Assembly: GCA_023807065.1 (NCBI GenBank)
Contig: JAJJLU010003633.1
Location: 1-43,636 of the forward strand
DNA length: 43,636 nt
Source of the DNA: Isotricha intestinalis
Lineage: Eukaryota; Ciliophora; Litostomatea; Vestibuliferida; Isotrichidae
Direction of reading: 5' to 3'
A program made the position numbers and the translations under genes. This document shows, one piece after another, positions 8,583-17,732 of this stretch (position 1 is its first letter; every line of letters begins with the position of its first letter). The notes under the pieces are model-generated. The model made no database searches and was not told where the DNA came from. It worked only from the letters and a program-made list of their open reading frames with translations.

Positions 8583-10652
8583 ATGAAAAATTCAGATTTC
8601 CTTTCTTATTTCAACAATTTAATAGAAACAAACCCAAAAGAAGAAATCTTAAAAAATGCAAATAATATAATAAACTCAATAAAAAAAAATGAATCAGAAA
8701 ATATAAACAAAGAAAAATATAAAGATTATTTAAATATATTTGATTCTTTATATGAAGATTTACTTTATACTTTCAGAAGATTAATTGGAGGATTATCATC
8801 AACTGGAATTGAATATAGAAAAGGTTTTGCAATAACTTTAGAATTATTAATAGAAAGATTTTCAAAAGATATTAATTTTTCTTCTTTATTAAATTCAATT
8901 CAAAAAGAATGTTATGTTCCTAATAATGAAAAAAGACATATTAAAATATGTGCTAATAGTGGAAAACTTTTAATGTATAAAATTATAATTGGACAAAAAA
9001 ATATTTCAGAAGACAATATTTTATTTATTTTAAAAGATATTTTTACTATTGAAAAAAATTTTAAATCTCTTCAAAACAATGTTATGATTTTATTAAAAGA
9101 ATTTATTGATAAATTATTTAATAATTATTATGAGCTTAAAAAACAAAATAAAATATTTGATGGAATTTTTAAAGTATTTGATTCTGTTTGTGATAATAAA
9201 AATAATTTAAATAAATCAAATTCAATTTTTGAATTTGTCTTATATTTTATTTTAATACAATATAAAGAAAAGTGTAAAGGATTTTTGCCTAATAATATTA
9301 TTAATGAATTGTTTGACAGTAAATACAACGAAAAAAATACTCCAATAAAAAAATATTTTGATTTATTATTAGAAGAACAAATTATAATAAATAAAAATAA
9401 TAATAATGAACCAGAATTTCATTTTTCTTTTAATTTACTTCTTAATTTGTTAGAAAAATTAAATGAACCAAAATATTCATATAAACTATGGAATATTCTA
9501 ATTGATCCAATTTGTATTGATGATTTTAAGAAAATTTCCACTAAAAATTTTGAATTTTTAGTTTTTTCATATTCAAAATTTTTAATCAACAAATTCTTTA
9601 AAATTGATTATATTATTCAAATATTTGATGATTCTTTTTTTCTTTCATTATTAAAATTTTCCTCTAATAAAAAATTCAAATACGCAAATATTCTTACAGA
9701 ACTTATTTCTGATCATTTAAATAAAATGAAAGATAATAATGATGATTTAATTAATGATTATTGTTTTAGTTTATTAAATATTTTTGGAAAAGAAAACAAT
9801 GAAAAATTTTCTCCAAATACTTTAAAAAATTTCTTTTGTTTCCTTTTTACAAAAATAAAAAAAGAAAATAAAGAAAATTACATAAAGTCATTAATAGATT
9901 TACAAGAAGAAGAACTTGAAAAAATTGTGTTTAATATATCAGCTTTAAAAATATTATTTTTAAATTCAGAAAATGATTTAATATCAAAGGATTTAAAAAA
10001 TCAAATTTTAGATTATTTTTTAATTCAATTTTTTTCTTCATCCAGTGAAATAGATATAACTTTTAACAATATAATTGAAGAAAGAACAATTTTATTAATT
10101 TTATCATTAATAAAACCATCTTTTGAAGGAACTAAAATTATTCCAATGAAGACTAGTAAAACAATAAATATTTTAATAGATGTTAATAAAAGAATTCAAA
10201 GATTAATAAAAAATAAAAAAATAGATGTTGATTCAAAAAAATATTTAAATTATTTAAAAATATTATCAAAAGAAGATAATGACATTAAAAGTAAATTAAT
10301 AAGAAAAATGGGATTAATTTTATTAATTTTTTTTTTAAAAGATGAAGCAATATTTATGCAAGATATTGAAGATTTAATTACAATTATAAAAAATAAATTT
10401 GATAAATTATGGATGAAAGTTTATACAGATACGATTATTGATATATTAAATAAATCAAACTCTACTTTAGGAGTGTTTATTATGAATGAATTTAAAAAAA
10501 TGAGTAAATATATTGGAAAAGATGGTATTGAAGTAATTATTGATTTTTTAAAAGACACTAAAATTCATAAAGTTAAAGAAAAAATGGAAAGTGAGAATGA
10601 AGAAGAAGAAGAAGAAGAAGAAAACGATGAGGAAATGAAATCAAATGAATAA
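8583..10652 (+). CDS. Pol5/MYBBP1A-like nucleolar protein
   Basis: The 689-residue, helix-rich protein resembles the DNA polymerase V (POL5)/MYBBP1A family. Despite that name, the family works in nucleolar rRNA synthesis and ribosome assembly. Near residues 60-80, YTFRRLIGGLSSTGIEYRKGF matches the family's diagnostic RRLVRGL...ARxGF segment. It is followed by a SLLNSIQKEC helix and a KICANSGKLL segment in the expected order. The rest is armadillo/HEAT-like helices, and the C-terminus is a short acidic tail (Glu run) as in relatives. It is shorter than yeast Pol5 (about 1020) and human MYBBP1A (about 1330), so the C-terminal half of the fold is reduced. The call rests mainly on the N-terminal motif. 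Confidence 0.65.
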   Translation: MKNSDFLSYFNNLIETNPKEEILKNANNIINSIKKNESENINKEKYKDYLNIFDSLYEDLLYTFRRLIGGLSSTGIEYRKGFAITLELLIERFSKDINFSSLLNSIQKECYVPNNEKRHIKICANSGKLLMYKIIIGQKNISEDNILFILKDIFTIEKNFKSLQNNVMILLKEFIDKLFNNYYELKKQNKIFDGIFKVFDSVCDNKNNLNKSNSIFEFVLYFILIQYKEKCKGFLPNNIINELFDSKYNEKNTPIKKYFDLLLEEQIIINKNNNNEPEFHFSFNLLLNLLEKLNEPKYSYKLWNILIDPICIDDFKKISTKNFEFLVFSYSKFLINKFFKIDYIIQIFDDSFFLSLLKFSSNKKFKYANILTELISDHLNKMKDNNDDLINDYCFSLLNIFGKENNEKFSPNTLKNFFCFLFTKIKKENKENYIKSLIDLQEEELEKIVFNISALKILFLNSENDLISKDLKNQILDYFLIQFFSSSSEIDITFNNIIEERTILLILSLIKPSFEGTKIIPMKTSKTINILIDVNKRIQRLIKNKKIDVDSKKYLNYLKILSKEDNDIKSKLIRKMGLILLIFFLKDEAIFMQDIEDLITIIKNKFDKLWMKVYTDTIIDILNKSNSTLGVFIMNEFKKMSKYIGKDGIEVIIDFLKDTKIHKVKEKMESENEEEEEEEENDEEMKSNE

Positions 10653-11545
10653 AAAAAATTCAAAAAAACAAAATAATTTTTCATTTAGTTATAAATTTTT
10701 TAAAAAGAAATAAATCATAAAATAATTTAAAAAAAACAAACATTCAACATTTTTTTTGGTTTATAGATTTAAAATAAAAAAAAAAATATTTTATAAAAAT
10801 TTAAATAATTTTTATGCTCAATTTATAAAGTCTTTAACACATTGAAATATTTTAAATTATTTCTTTTTGGAATTATTGATATTCATAATATTATATATAA
10901 TTAATAGTAAATCTTCCCATTAATTCAGCATTTATATAGTTTTTCTTTTAATATCTTTATCTTTATATTTTTCAAAATATTTTTATTATTTTTTTTCTTT
11001 TTATTATTTTGATAAAACAAATATTACAAATAATGGAGTTAAATACCTAAACTAAAATATAAATAACCCACAAAAGAATATCATTTTTATTATTTATTAT
11101 CTCAATTTAATTATATTCTGAAAAACAAAAAAAAGAAAAACTAAATTTATGGTTTAGAAATATGAGATAATTACTTCATTTAATTAAAAAAGTGATTTTT
11201 AAGAATGTATTTTAATAAAAATTATGCTTTTATATAAATAATATAATATTTATTTATTGGAAATTCTTACAAAAAGGAAAAAATAAAAAATAATATATTA
11301 TAACATATTATTAAAATAATTTTTGAAATATTTCATAAAACAATATAGATAAACTATTTAAATCAAGATAAAAACATTATAAAATTTTTATAAAAATAAA
11401 TTAATTAAATATTCATAAGTGAAACAAAAAAAAATTTAATTATTTAAACTAAATAATATATACTTTTTTATGATTGTTTTGTACTATATATTATAAATTA
11501 ATAATTATAAATATAACAACAATAATAAATAAATAAATTTTCAAT
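10653..11545. other. intergenic region between Pol5-like and PP2C genes
   Basis: This is 893 bp of AT-rich sequence with no long frame, tRNA-like box or strong repeat. Confidence 0.5.
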
Positions 11546-13006
11546 ATGAATGACTTTTCTTCTCATTCTAAAAACAGTGATGATATACCAGAAGCGAAAG
11601 ATGAAAAAATTTTAGAAAAATTTTATTCAAATGAAATTCAACCGAATAATAATCATGAAGTTAATACCATTTATAAGGAAAATAAAAAGAAAAGAAATCA
11701 CAATCCAAATATTCAAAAATATAAAAAATCTCTTACTAATAAACCAATAACAGTATATTCAAATAAATCTAATTGTATATCTTCATTTTCAGCATATTCA
11801 TATAGAAATGGAAAACAATTAAATGAAGATAAATTAGATATAAATTTAAATATTGAAATAAAACAAGAAAATTATTCTTTTTACTCAGTTTATGATGGTC
11901 ATGGAGGAGATGTAATTTCAAATTATTTAAAAGATAAATTACAAAATGAAATAATAAAACATATAAAATGCTTTGAAGATTTAAATCAATATTTTAAAAA
12001 AATAATATTAGAATCTTTTGAAAATATTGAATATGAAATAATGAAATTAAGCAAAAAAGATCCAAAAATTAGAAAATCAGGTTCATGTGCATTAATATTA
12101 ATAACAAATAAAGATAATATTTATATTGTAAATTTAGGTGATAGTAGAGGAATTCTTTGTTCAAATAATTTAATTAATATAATATCAGTAGATCATAAGC
12201 CAAAAAATGAATATGAATTACAAAGAGTATATAAATTTGGAGGGAAGGTAGAAAATGTAAATAATATATATAGAATTTTTCCTGGTGGTTTATCAGTGTC
12301 AAGAAGTATTGGAGATTCTGAAAGTAAATTACCTGAATTTGGAGGACATATGAATATTATTAGTGCTACTCCAGATTTATTATCTTTTAAAAATAATGGA
12401 AATATTGATTTTATTATTTTAGGATGTGATGGAATTTATGATAATTTATCTAATAAAGATATTTGCTATTGTGTTTATAATACTTTATTAAAACAATTAA
12501 AAAAAAATGAGGAAATAATCAAAGAAAAAATATTAGCAAAAATTTGTAAAAATATTATTAAAGAAGCTATAAAAAATAATAGTAAAGATAATTTATCTAT
12601 TATATTTTTAACAACGGAAAAATTTGAAAAATTATTTAATAAAGATCAATCAGTAATAGATAAAATTCAATTGATTTTAAATAAATTTAATCAATTAAAA
12701 GATTCTCAATGTGATATATTATATGATAAATTAGAATCAAAGTATTTTCCTTTTATAAGTTTGAATGTAAAAAAAAGTGATTTAAGTCATATTACAAATA
12801 AAACTGGTTTTCTGAAAGGAAATAGTTCAATTAATCATACTTCAATTAAATTTGATGATTTTAGATTTAGTAGTGATAATATTGTAATTGAAGGAAAAAC
12901 TAAAGATTATTTTGATTCTTCTGGTGAAGATACAGAAGCTACAAATTCAAATAAAAATAATAAAAAAGTTAAAGTTGCAAATTTTTGTTGTGGACTTTTT
13001 TCTTAA
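11546..13006 (+). CDS. PP2C-family Ser/Thr protein phosphatase
   Basis: This is a metal-dependent (PPM) phosphatase of 486 residues. The catalytic motifs appear in order: RNGKQLNED (87-95), YDGHGG (116-121) with the metal-binding Asp-Gly pair, SGSCALI (178-184), GDSRG (198-202), GLSVSRSIGD (248-257), GCDGIYD (293-299) and the terminal metal site KDNLSII (347-353). All the metal-ligating Asp residues expected for an active enzyme are visible. About 75 polar residues precede the domain and about 125 follow it. The protein ends NFCCGLFS, so two adjacent Cys near the C-terminus could be lipidated, though this is not a CaaX box. Substrates are unknown. Confidence 0.93.
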   Translation: MNDFSSHSKNSDDIPEAKDEKILEKFYSNEIQPNNNHEVNTIYKENKKKRNHNPNIQKYKKSLTNKPITVYSNKSNCISSFSAYSYRNGKQLNEDKLDINLNIEIKQENYSFYSVYDGHGGDVISNYLKDKLQNEIIKHIKCFEDLNQYFKKIILESFENIEYEIMKLSKKDPKIRKSGSCALILITNKDNIYIVNLGDSRGILCSNNLINIISVDHKPKNEYELQRVYKFGGKVENVNNIYRIFPGGLSVSRSIGDSESKLPEFGGHMNIISATPDLLSFKNNGNIDFIILGCDGIYDNLSNKDICYCVYNTLLKQLKKNEEIIKEKILAKICKNIIKEAIKNNSKDNLSIIFLTTEKFEKLFNKDQSVIDKIQLILNKFNQLKDSQCDILYDKLESKYFPFISLNVKKSDLSHITNKTGFLKGNSSINHTSIKFDDFRFSSDNIVIEGKTKDYFDSSGEDTEATNSNKNNKKVKVANFCCGLFS

Positions 13007-13161
13007 ACATTCTCATATAATTCTTTCATGAAACAAAATGTATTTTATTTACATTCTCATTAATTAAATTAATTCTATAACTAAAAGTGATTTTAATTAT
13101 GTTGAGGAATTGTAAAATATGTTTGAATTTATAAATAAAATTAAATATTTGATATTAAATA

Positions 13162-13700
13162 TTGTCATTTTATTTTTATTTATTAATTTATTATTTCTTT
13201 TCAATATCATTTTTAATTATTATCATGATAATTATCTCCCTTCATGTTATTCAATTCAATTTTTTTCATAATCAAAAATTTGATTATCATCACCAATTAA
13301 ACAAAAATTTTATTATTAAAAAATTTGAATTAGATAGAAAAAGTCTTTTTAGAAAAGCATTTTTACCACTATTCTCTAAAAGAAATTCATTAAATTTCTA
13401 CAAAGAAATATAAAAACTGTGAGAAATAAAAATACACCTGAAGAAATATTAAAACATTAAAATTTATTATTCAAAAGAAAAAAAGAAATTCATCTAAGGT
13501 AAAAAAATAAAAAAAAAATAATTTAAGAGAAAAATTCATATTAAATCTAGATAGTGAATAAATATTAAAAATATCAAATAATAATGAAAATAATATTATC
13601 ATTGATACATATAGTTGTTGTAGTTTAAAACAAAAATAGTCTTTTGATAGAATTAAATTAAACAAAGTAATAATGGATAAGAAAATATGTCAGATCTAAA
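13162..13700 (+). pseudogene. decayed protein gene of unknown family
   Basis: An open frame from 13162 to 13413 gives a Phe/Ile-rich start and then a protein-like segment (KKFELDRKSLFRKAFLPLF). After the TAA, a different frame gives more protein-like sequence through several TAA/TAG codons to about 13700, including IDTYSCCSLKQK and DRIKLNKVIMDKKI. Frame changes plus internal stops suggest a decayed gene. No family was recognised. Confidence 0.35.
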
Positions 13701-13800
13701 AAAATAAATTTTAATTTTAATTTTTTAAGAAATAAATTGGATTAATTATACATTATAATTTAAACTAATTATTAATCAGGTCATATTAAACCTTCATTTT

Positions 13801-14271
13801 TTATTCTTCTTTCTTAAGATTTATTTCTTTCTCTTTTTCTAAAACTTTATCAAATAATTCAGTGAAAATAACTTTATCAATTTGACCATAATCAAAAAGG
13901 CAAATTAAATGAATAATTAAATTTTCTTTTAAATGTTCTTTAATAATCATTTCACAATTTTTATCAAGGAATTCTTCTAAATAACTTTTCATATAAATTT
14001 GGCAAATGTCTTTATCTTTAATAAAATTATTCCAAATTTTAAAAAATTTTTTATCTTCAAGTGAAACATCAGTATATTGATCTATTTGACCTTCTTGTTG
14101 TTCTTGTAAATCATTTTCATCCAATTCATACATATCTTTTTCATCAACTCCAGGTTTCATTATAGTACCTATTACAGAATTAAAATATTCTCTTTTATTT
14201 TCTTTTTCATCTGATTCATTATTATTCTTATTCACAGGCTTAAAAAATTCAGAAATTTTATATGAAGACAT
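13801..14271 (-). CDS. VEFS-box protein (Suz12-like, minimal)
   Basis: The 156-residue protein is almost entirely a VEFS box (about 68-150), the C-terminal domain of Su(z)12/EMF2/VRN2 that binds and activates the E(z) methyltransferase in Polycomb complex PRC2. YTDVSLEDKKFFKIWNNFI aligns with the plant and animal pattern DVSxEEKxFMxLWNxFV. The later LKENLIIHLICLFDYGQID matches the family's L..HL..L.D.G.ID segment. The zinc finger and N-terminal regions of Suz12 are absent. A TAA lies directly before the ATG in frame, so the start is firm unless an upstream exon exists. Residues 4-12 (YKISEFFKP) resemble a PCNA-binding box without the Gln. The gene lies among decayed sequences but is itself intact. 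Confidence 0.75.
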   Translation of the reverse strand: MSSYKISEFFKPVNKNNNESDEKENKREYFNSVIGTIMKPGVDEKDMYELDENDLQEQQEGQIDQYTDVSLEDKKFFKIWNNFIKDKDICQIYMKSYLEEFLDKNCEMIIKEHLKENLIIHLICLFDYGQIDKVIFTELFDKVLEKEKEINLKKEE

Positions 14272-14511
14272 TTAATAAAATTTATTTTTTAAAAATAAAT
14301 ATATTTTTTTATTTTCTTATTTTTTATGTTTTTTATATGGAAAAATTTCATTATTCATAATTTTTATAAAATAAAAGGGAAATTAATTTTGAAAATATAT
14401 TTTAAATTGTATGTTATTTAAATCATTTTGGAAAAAGAAAATATATATCAATCTAAGATGATTGAACAACAAAATAATATATTGAGATATTATACATAAT
14501 TTTTTTTATAA

Positions 14512-15203
14512 ATGAACAAAAATCCTATTTTTCAAAACTTCAATACTCAAAACAATCAAACATATCAAAATATTTTCAAAAATGAATAGAATAAATTTTT
14601 GAATGATAATTCTATGAATAGATTTTATAATTATTTAAATTTCAATACAAAAAATCCTATTTCAAAGGAATATACTTATTATAAAATTAATACTTCTAAA
14701 AAAATTACTTTATATATTCCTTGTGCAAAAACAATATCATTAGTTATTTGAGAACATTCAATTAAATCAATTTGAAGAAAGTATAAATTCTATTCCTTCT
14801 TTAATATATCATTAAAGAACTAAAGAGGAACATAAGAAATTCAAAAATTATTTTTAAAAAATCTAATGAATGTATAACAATATTAATCAATAAGAAATTT
14901 CTTTATTAATGATAGATTTTTATGGTAATTACTTTTCTCACTTTATACTAAAATTATGCATCCCAAATCAAATAATAATGATATTAAATTGTATAAGATT
15001 TTAATAATATTAATATTGCAAAAATCATTCTGGAACACATTTACTTCAAACTTTATGTGATGTCAAATCAAATTCATGAAAAATTAATTTTATCTTTTAT
15101 AGAAAGAAATGAAATTGAAATGGCTTATCATTCAAATGCTACTCATGTTCTTCAAAAAATAATTATTTCTTTCAATGAAAAGTTTAAAAAAAAGAAAAAT
15201 TAA
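14512..15203 (+). pseudogene. PUF (Pumilio-type) RNA-binding protein relic
   Basis: An Asn/Gln-rich start at 14512 runs into pieces of Pumilio repeats spread over different frames. These are a DFYGNYFSHFILKLC-like helix (DKYGNYVxQ in the family), then NHSGTHLLQTLCD (HGTHxLQ), then IEMAYHSNATHVLQKIIISF (GNHVIQK). Several TAA, TAG and TGA codons and at least three frame changes, some at A-runs, break it. Intact PUF proteins bind mRNA 3' UTRs through eight such repeats; only about three survive here. It could not make a working protein as it stands. Confidence 0.6.
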
Positions 15204-15647
15204 ATCTTAATTAAGAATATAAACAATATATTTTTTTAAAATCCTTTCTCAAGGAATCAATAACATTACTTCTTCAAAAATTTCTTTTGTTTTTTTATTA
15301 TTTAATTGTTTTTCTATTCATAAAAAACCTATAAAATATTTTATTTTCATTTATTTAACTATAATTTAATTAGAAACATAAAATCTAATTTAAATTTTAG
15401 TTATGAATTTATCATATAATTTTTCTTTATCTTGTTTTTTAAATTTTATTTTGCTTTTTGTTTTATTGTTTTTTACTATTCATATATTTATTTTGAAATA
15501 AAGTTCTTATTTAGTTTTTTTATGGTTTTTAATATTATATTATTTGAAATCAATTTTTTATTTATTTTCTTTATTTTTTTATATTCTTTTTTTATATTCA
15601 GAATGAATTGCTTTGTTTTAAGAATTGAAATATCAACTTAAAATATT
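15204..15647. other. AT-rich stretch between two relics
   Basis: A short Phe-rich open frame (15432-15641) is T-run translation and not convincing. Nothing else is supported. Confidence 0.4.
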
Positions 15648-15923
15648 ATGAAAATGAATAGATATCAAGTTAATTGTAAAAAAACTATTGATGAAATGTT
15701 AACAAAAAGTTTATTAAAAGAAGATAATAATAGTGATAATAATGAAATAAGTTAAATTATAGAAGAAGATAAATCTGAATTATTTAAAAAAATTAATTAA
15801 TCTTTTTAGGATTTATCAAATAATTTTCTATTAAGCTTTTACAAAATTTATACATCATATTTAATGATAATATTATATGTTTTTTTAATATTGGAAATAA
15901 AGAAACAAAAAAATAAAATTTGA
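15648..15923 (+). pseudogene. decayed gene with three in-frame stops
   Basis: From the ATG at 15648 one frame reads a protein-like sequence (MKMNRYQVNCKKTIDEML) through TAA (15753), TAA (15798) and TAG (15807) to a TGA at 15921. The residues between the stops (IIEEDKSELFKKIN, DLSNNFLLSFYKIY) look selected, and no frameshift is needed. Each stop fits a Gln position. More protein-like scraps (FDETNNIIQIKEKNK) lie to about 16200. The family is unknown. Confidence 0.4.
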
Positions 15924-16303
15924 TTTTTGAAATGATTCATTTCTTTTTGTTTCAAGAGAAAATACTGTATAATAAAGATAATAATATAAAAAAGTTTCAA
16001 TTAGTTTTATTCAATCATATATTTTTAACTCTTACACAAATTTTTTCCAAATAATTGTTTATGGAAATTATTTTATCAATTTGAGAAAAAAAAAGAAGAA
16101 GAATTTGTTTTGATGAAACCAATAATATTATTCAAATTAAAGAAAAAAATAAAAGAGAAAAAAATAAATTTTAAAAATTTATTTCTGTATGTAAATAAAA
16201 GAAAAAAGTTATTGTAAAAGTAATATTTTTTATTTAAAAAAAGAAAAGAGATAATTTATTTATAATTATTTATATATTTACTCTATAATGTGTGATAAAT
16301 TTT
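15924..16303. other. tail of relic region
   Basis: This holds short protein-like fragments in changing frames near 16100-16200 and no intact gene. Confidence 0.4.
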
Positions 16304-17671
16304 TTATTGAGAAATTGTTTTACTTTCTTCTATAGCTTTAATTAAATCTTTATCAAGATGAAGAATTTTTTTATCAAGTTTTCTAATTTCATTTAAAATT
16401 TTATTATTATTATTATTAATTGAATTTCTTGTTAATACAATCTTTTTAATTCTATCAAAATTATTATTTGAAATTTTATTCTTAGTTTTTGAAATAACTT
16501 TTAAAAAATCTTTAATTTCACCATTAGAATTTAACATAAAACTATCTTTTGTTCCTTGTTCATTTAAACTAGTACTTAAAGTTTTATTTCTTGAATGAAA
16601 ATAATTTTTTCTTAATTCAGGTAAATCTGATTCTTTATTAGTGTTATTTTTAATATGAATTCTAGATTTTGATTTAATTGAATCTCTTACAAAATTAATA
16701 TATGAACTAGTATTTTTTTGAGATTTAATTATTACTGTTTTTTTATTTTTTAAAGAATTATTTTTATTTCTTAGAGAATAAGAAATATTATTATTATTAT
16801 TTTGTTTTAATTGCTCATTATTATTATTTTTTCTAAAAGTAAATTTCTTATATTTTAAACTTTTTCCTGTTAAAGTCGAAGAAAAAATAAGACCTTCTTT
16901 GTTTAAATGTGCTTTTCTTTTTATTCTTTCTTCTTCTTCATTATTGATTAAAGTTTTAATATTATTATTATATTTTGTTAATTCTTGTTCTTCTTTAAAT
17001 AAATTTTTTTTAAAATTTCCTTGAGTTAAATTCATTTTTTTTGGGGATTTATATGATAAATGAGAATAAGGTAAAGAATCTGATGATAATTCTCTTCTTT
17101 TTGTTGAATCAGATATTTCATTCATTTGCTCATTTTCTAAATTTCTTAATTTTTTTTTTTGAATTGCTATTTTTTCTTCTTCTTTTTTAACACAATATTT
17201 TACTTTTTTTAAATAATGTAATTCTTTTTTTTCTTTTTTTGAGATTTTATGAATTTTAAAATATTCTAAATATTTATTATTTTCTTCAATTAAAATTGAA
17301 GGTTTAAAAATATTTTTTTCAGTATTATCAATATTTGAGACTTTATAACCTTTATCTGTATATTCATTTATTAAATCTAAAAAAGGACTCATTAATTTTT
17401 TATCTTTAATTTGTTCTTTTTCTTTATCTTTTCTTTTCTTAAGTTCCCAATAACCATTTAAAAATTCTGAAGAAGCTCCTTTAAGTTTATTATATTTAGA
17501 ATTTGATTGAATTAAAAAATCATCATAATTTGAAAATAAAGTTTTACAATCATCTCCAATCTTATTTATATCTACATCACTATAAATATTAGTATATTTT
17601 TTATTAGAATTAATATATTTCATTGCTTTTGATTTATATTTATCATGAATTGCTTTTTTCATTGCTTTCAT
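16304..17671 (-). CDS. basic low-complexity protein of unknown function
   Basis: The 455-residue, Lys/Asn-rich protein has no domain I recognise. The N-terminal 190 residues are the least repetitive and mostly helical, with a charged coiled-coil-like segment (KKEEEKIAIQKKKLRNLENEQ, about 165-185). The middle and C-terminus are Asn- and Ser-rich with many basic residues. The last 60 residues again suggest helix (NEIRKLDKKILHLDKDLIKA). There is no signal peptide or membrane segment. The next gene upstream on the same strand ends only 61 bp before this start, the tightest gene spacing in the window, so the two may share a promoter or be functionally linked. I considered an intron joining them and found no good donor that would remove the stop. 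Confidence 0.7.
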   Translation of the reverse strand: MKAMKKAIHDKYKSKAMKYINSNKKYTNIYSDVDINKIGDDCKTLFSNYDDFLIQSNSKYNKLKGASSEFLNGYWELKKRKDKEKEQIKDKKLMSPFLDLINEYTDKGYKVSNIDNTEKNIFKPSILIEENNKYLEYFKIHKISKKEKKELHYLKKVKYCVKKEEEKIAIQKKKLRNLENEQMNEISDSTKRRELSSDSLPYSHLSYKSPKKMNLTQGNFKKNLFKEEQELTKYNNNIKTLINNEEEERIKRKAHLNKEGLIFSSTLTGKSLKYKKFTFRKNNNNEQLKQNNNNNISYSLRNKNNSLKNKKTVIIKSQKNTSSYINFVRDSIKSKSRIHIKNNTNKESDLPELRKNYFHSRNKTLSTSLNEQGTKDSFMLNSNGEIKDFLKVISKTKNKISNNNFDRIKKIVLTRNSINNNNNKILNEIRKLDKKILHLDKDLIKAIEESKTISQ

Positions 17672-17732
17672 TCACCAAAAAAATATTTAATTTTAACAAA
17701 AAAAATTATTTAATATATTTGATTTAATACAA

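Noticed and set aside
15432..15641. A 69-residue Phe-rich frame
   Set aside because: It is translation of T-runs, with no protein-like segments and no family.
17672..17732. An intron joining the two unknown minus-strand genes
   Set aside because: The upstream stop (TAA after DYNK) lies before the only GT donor candidate, so splicing would not remove it.
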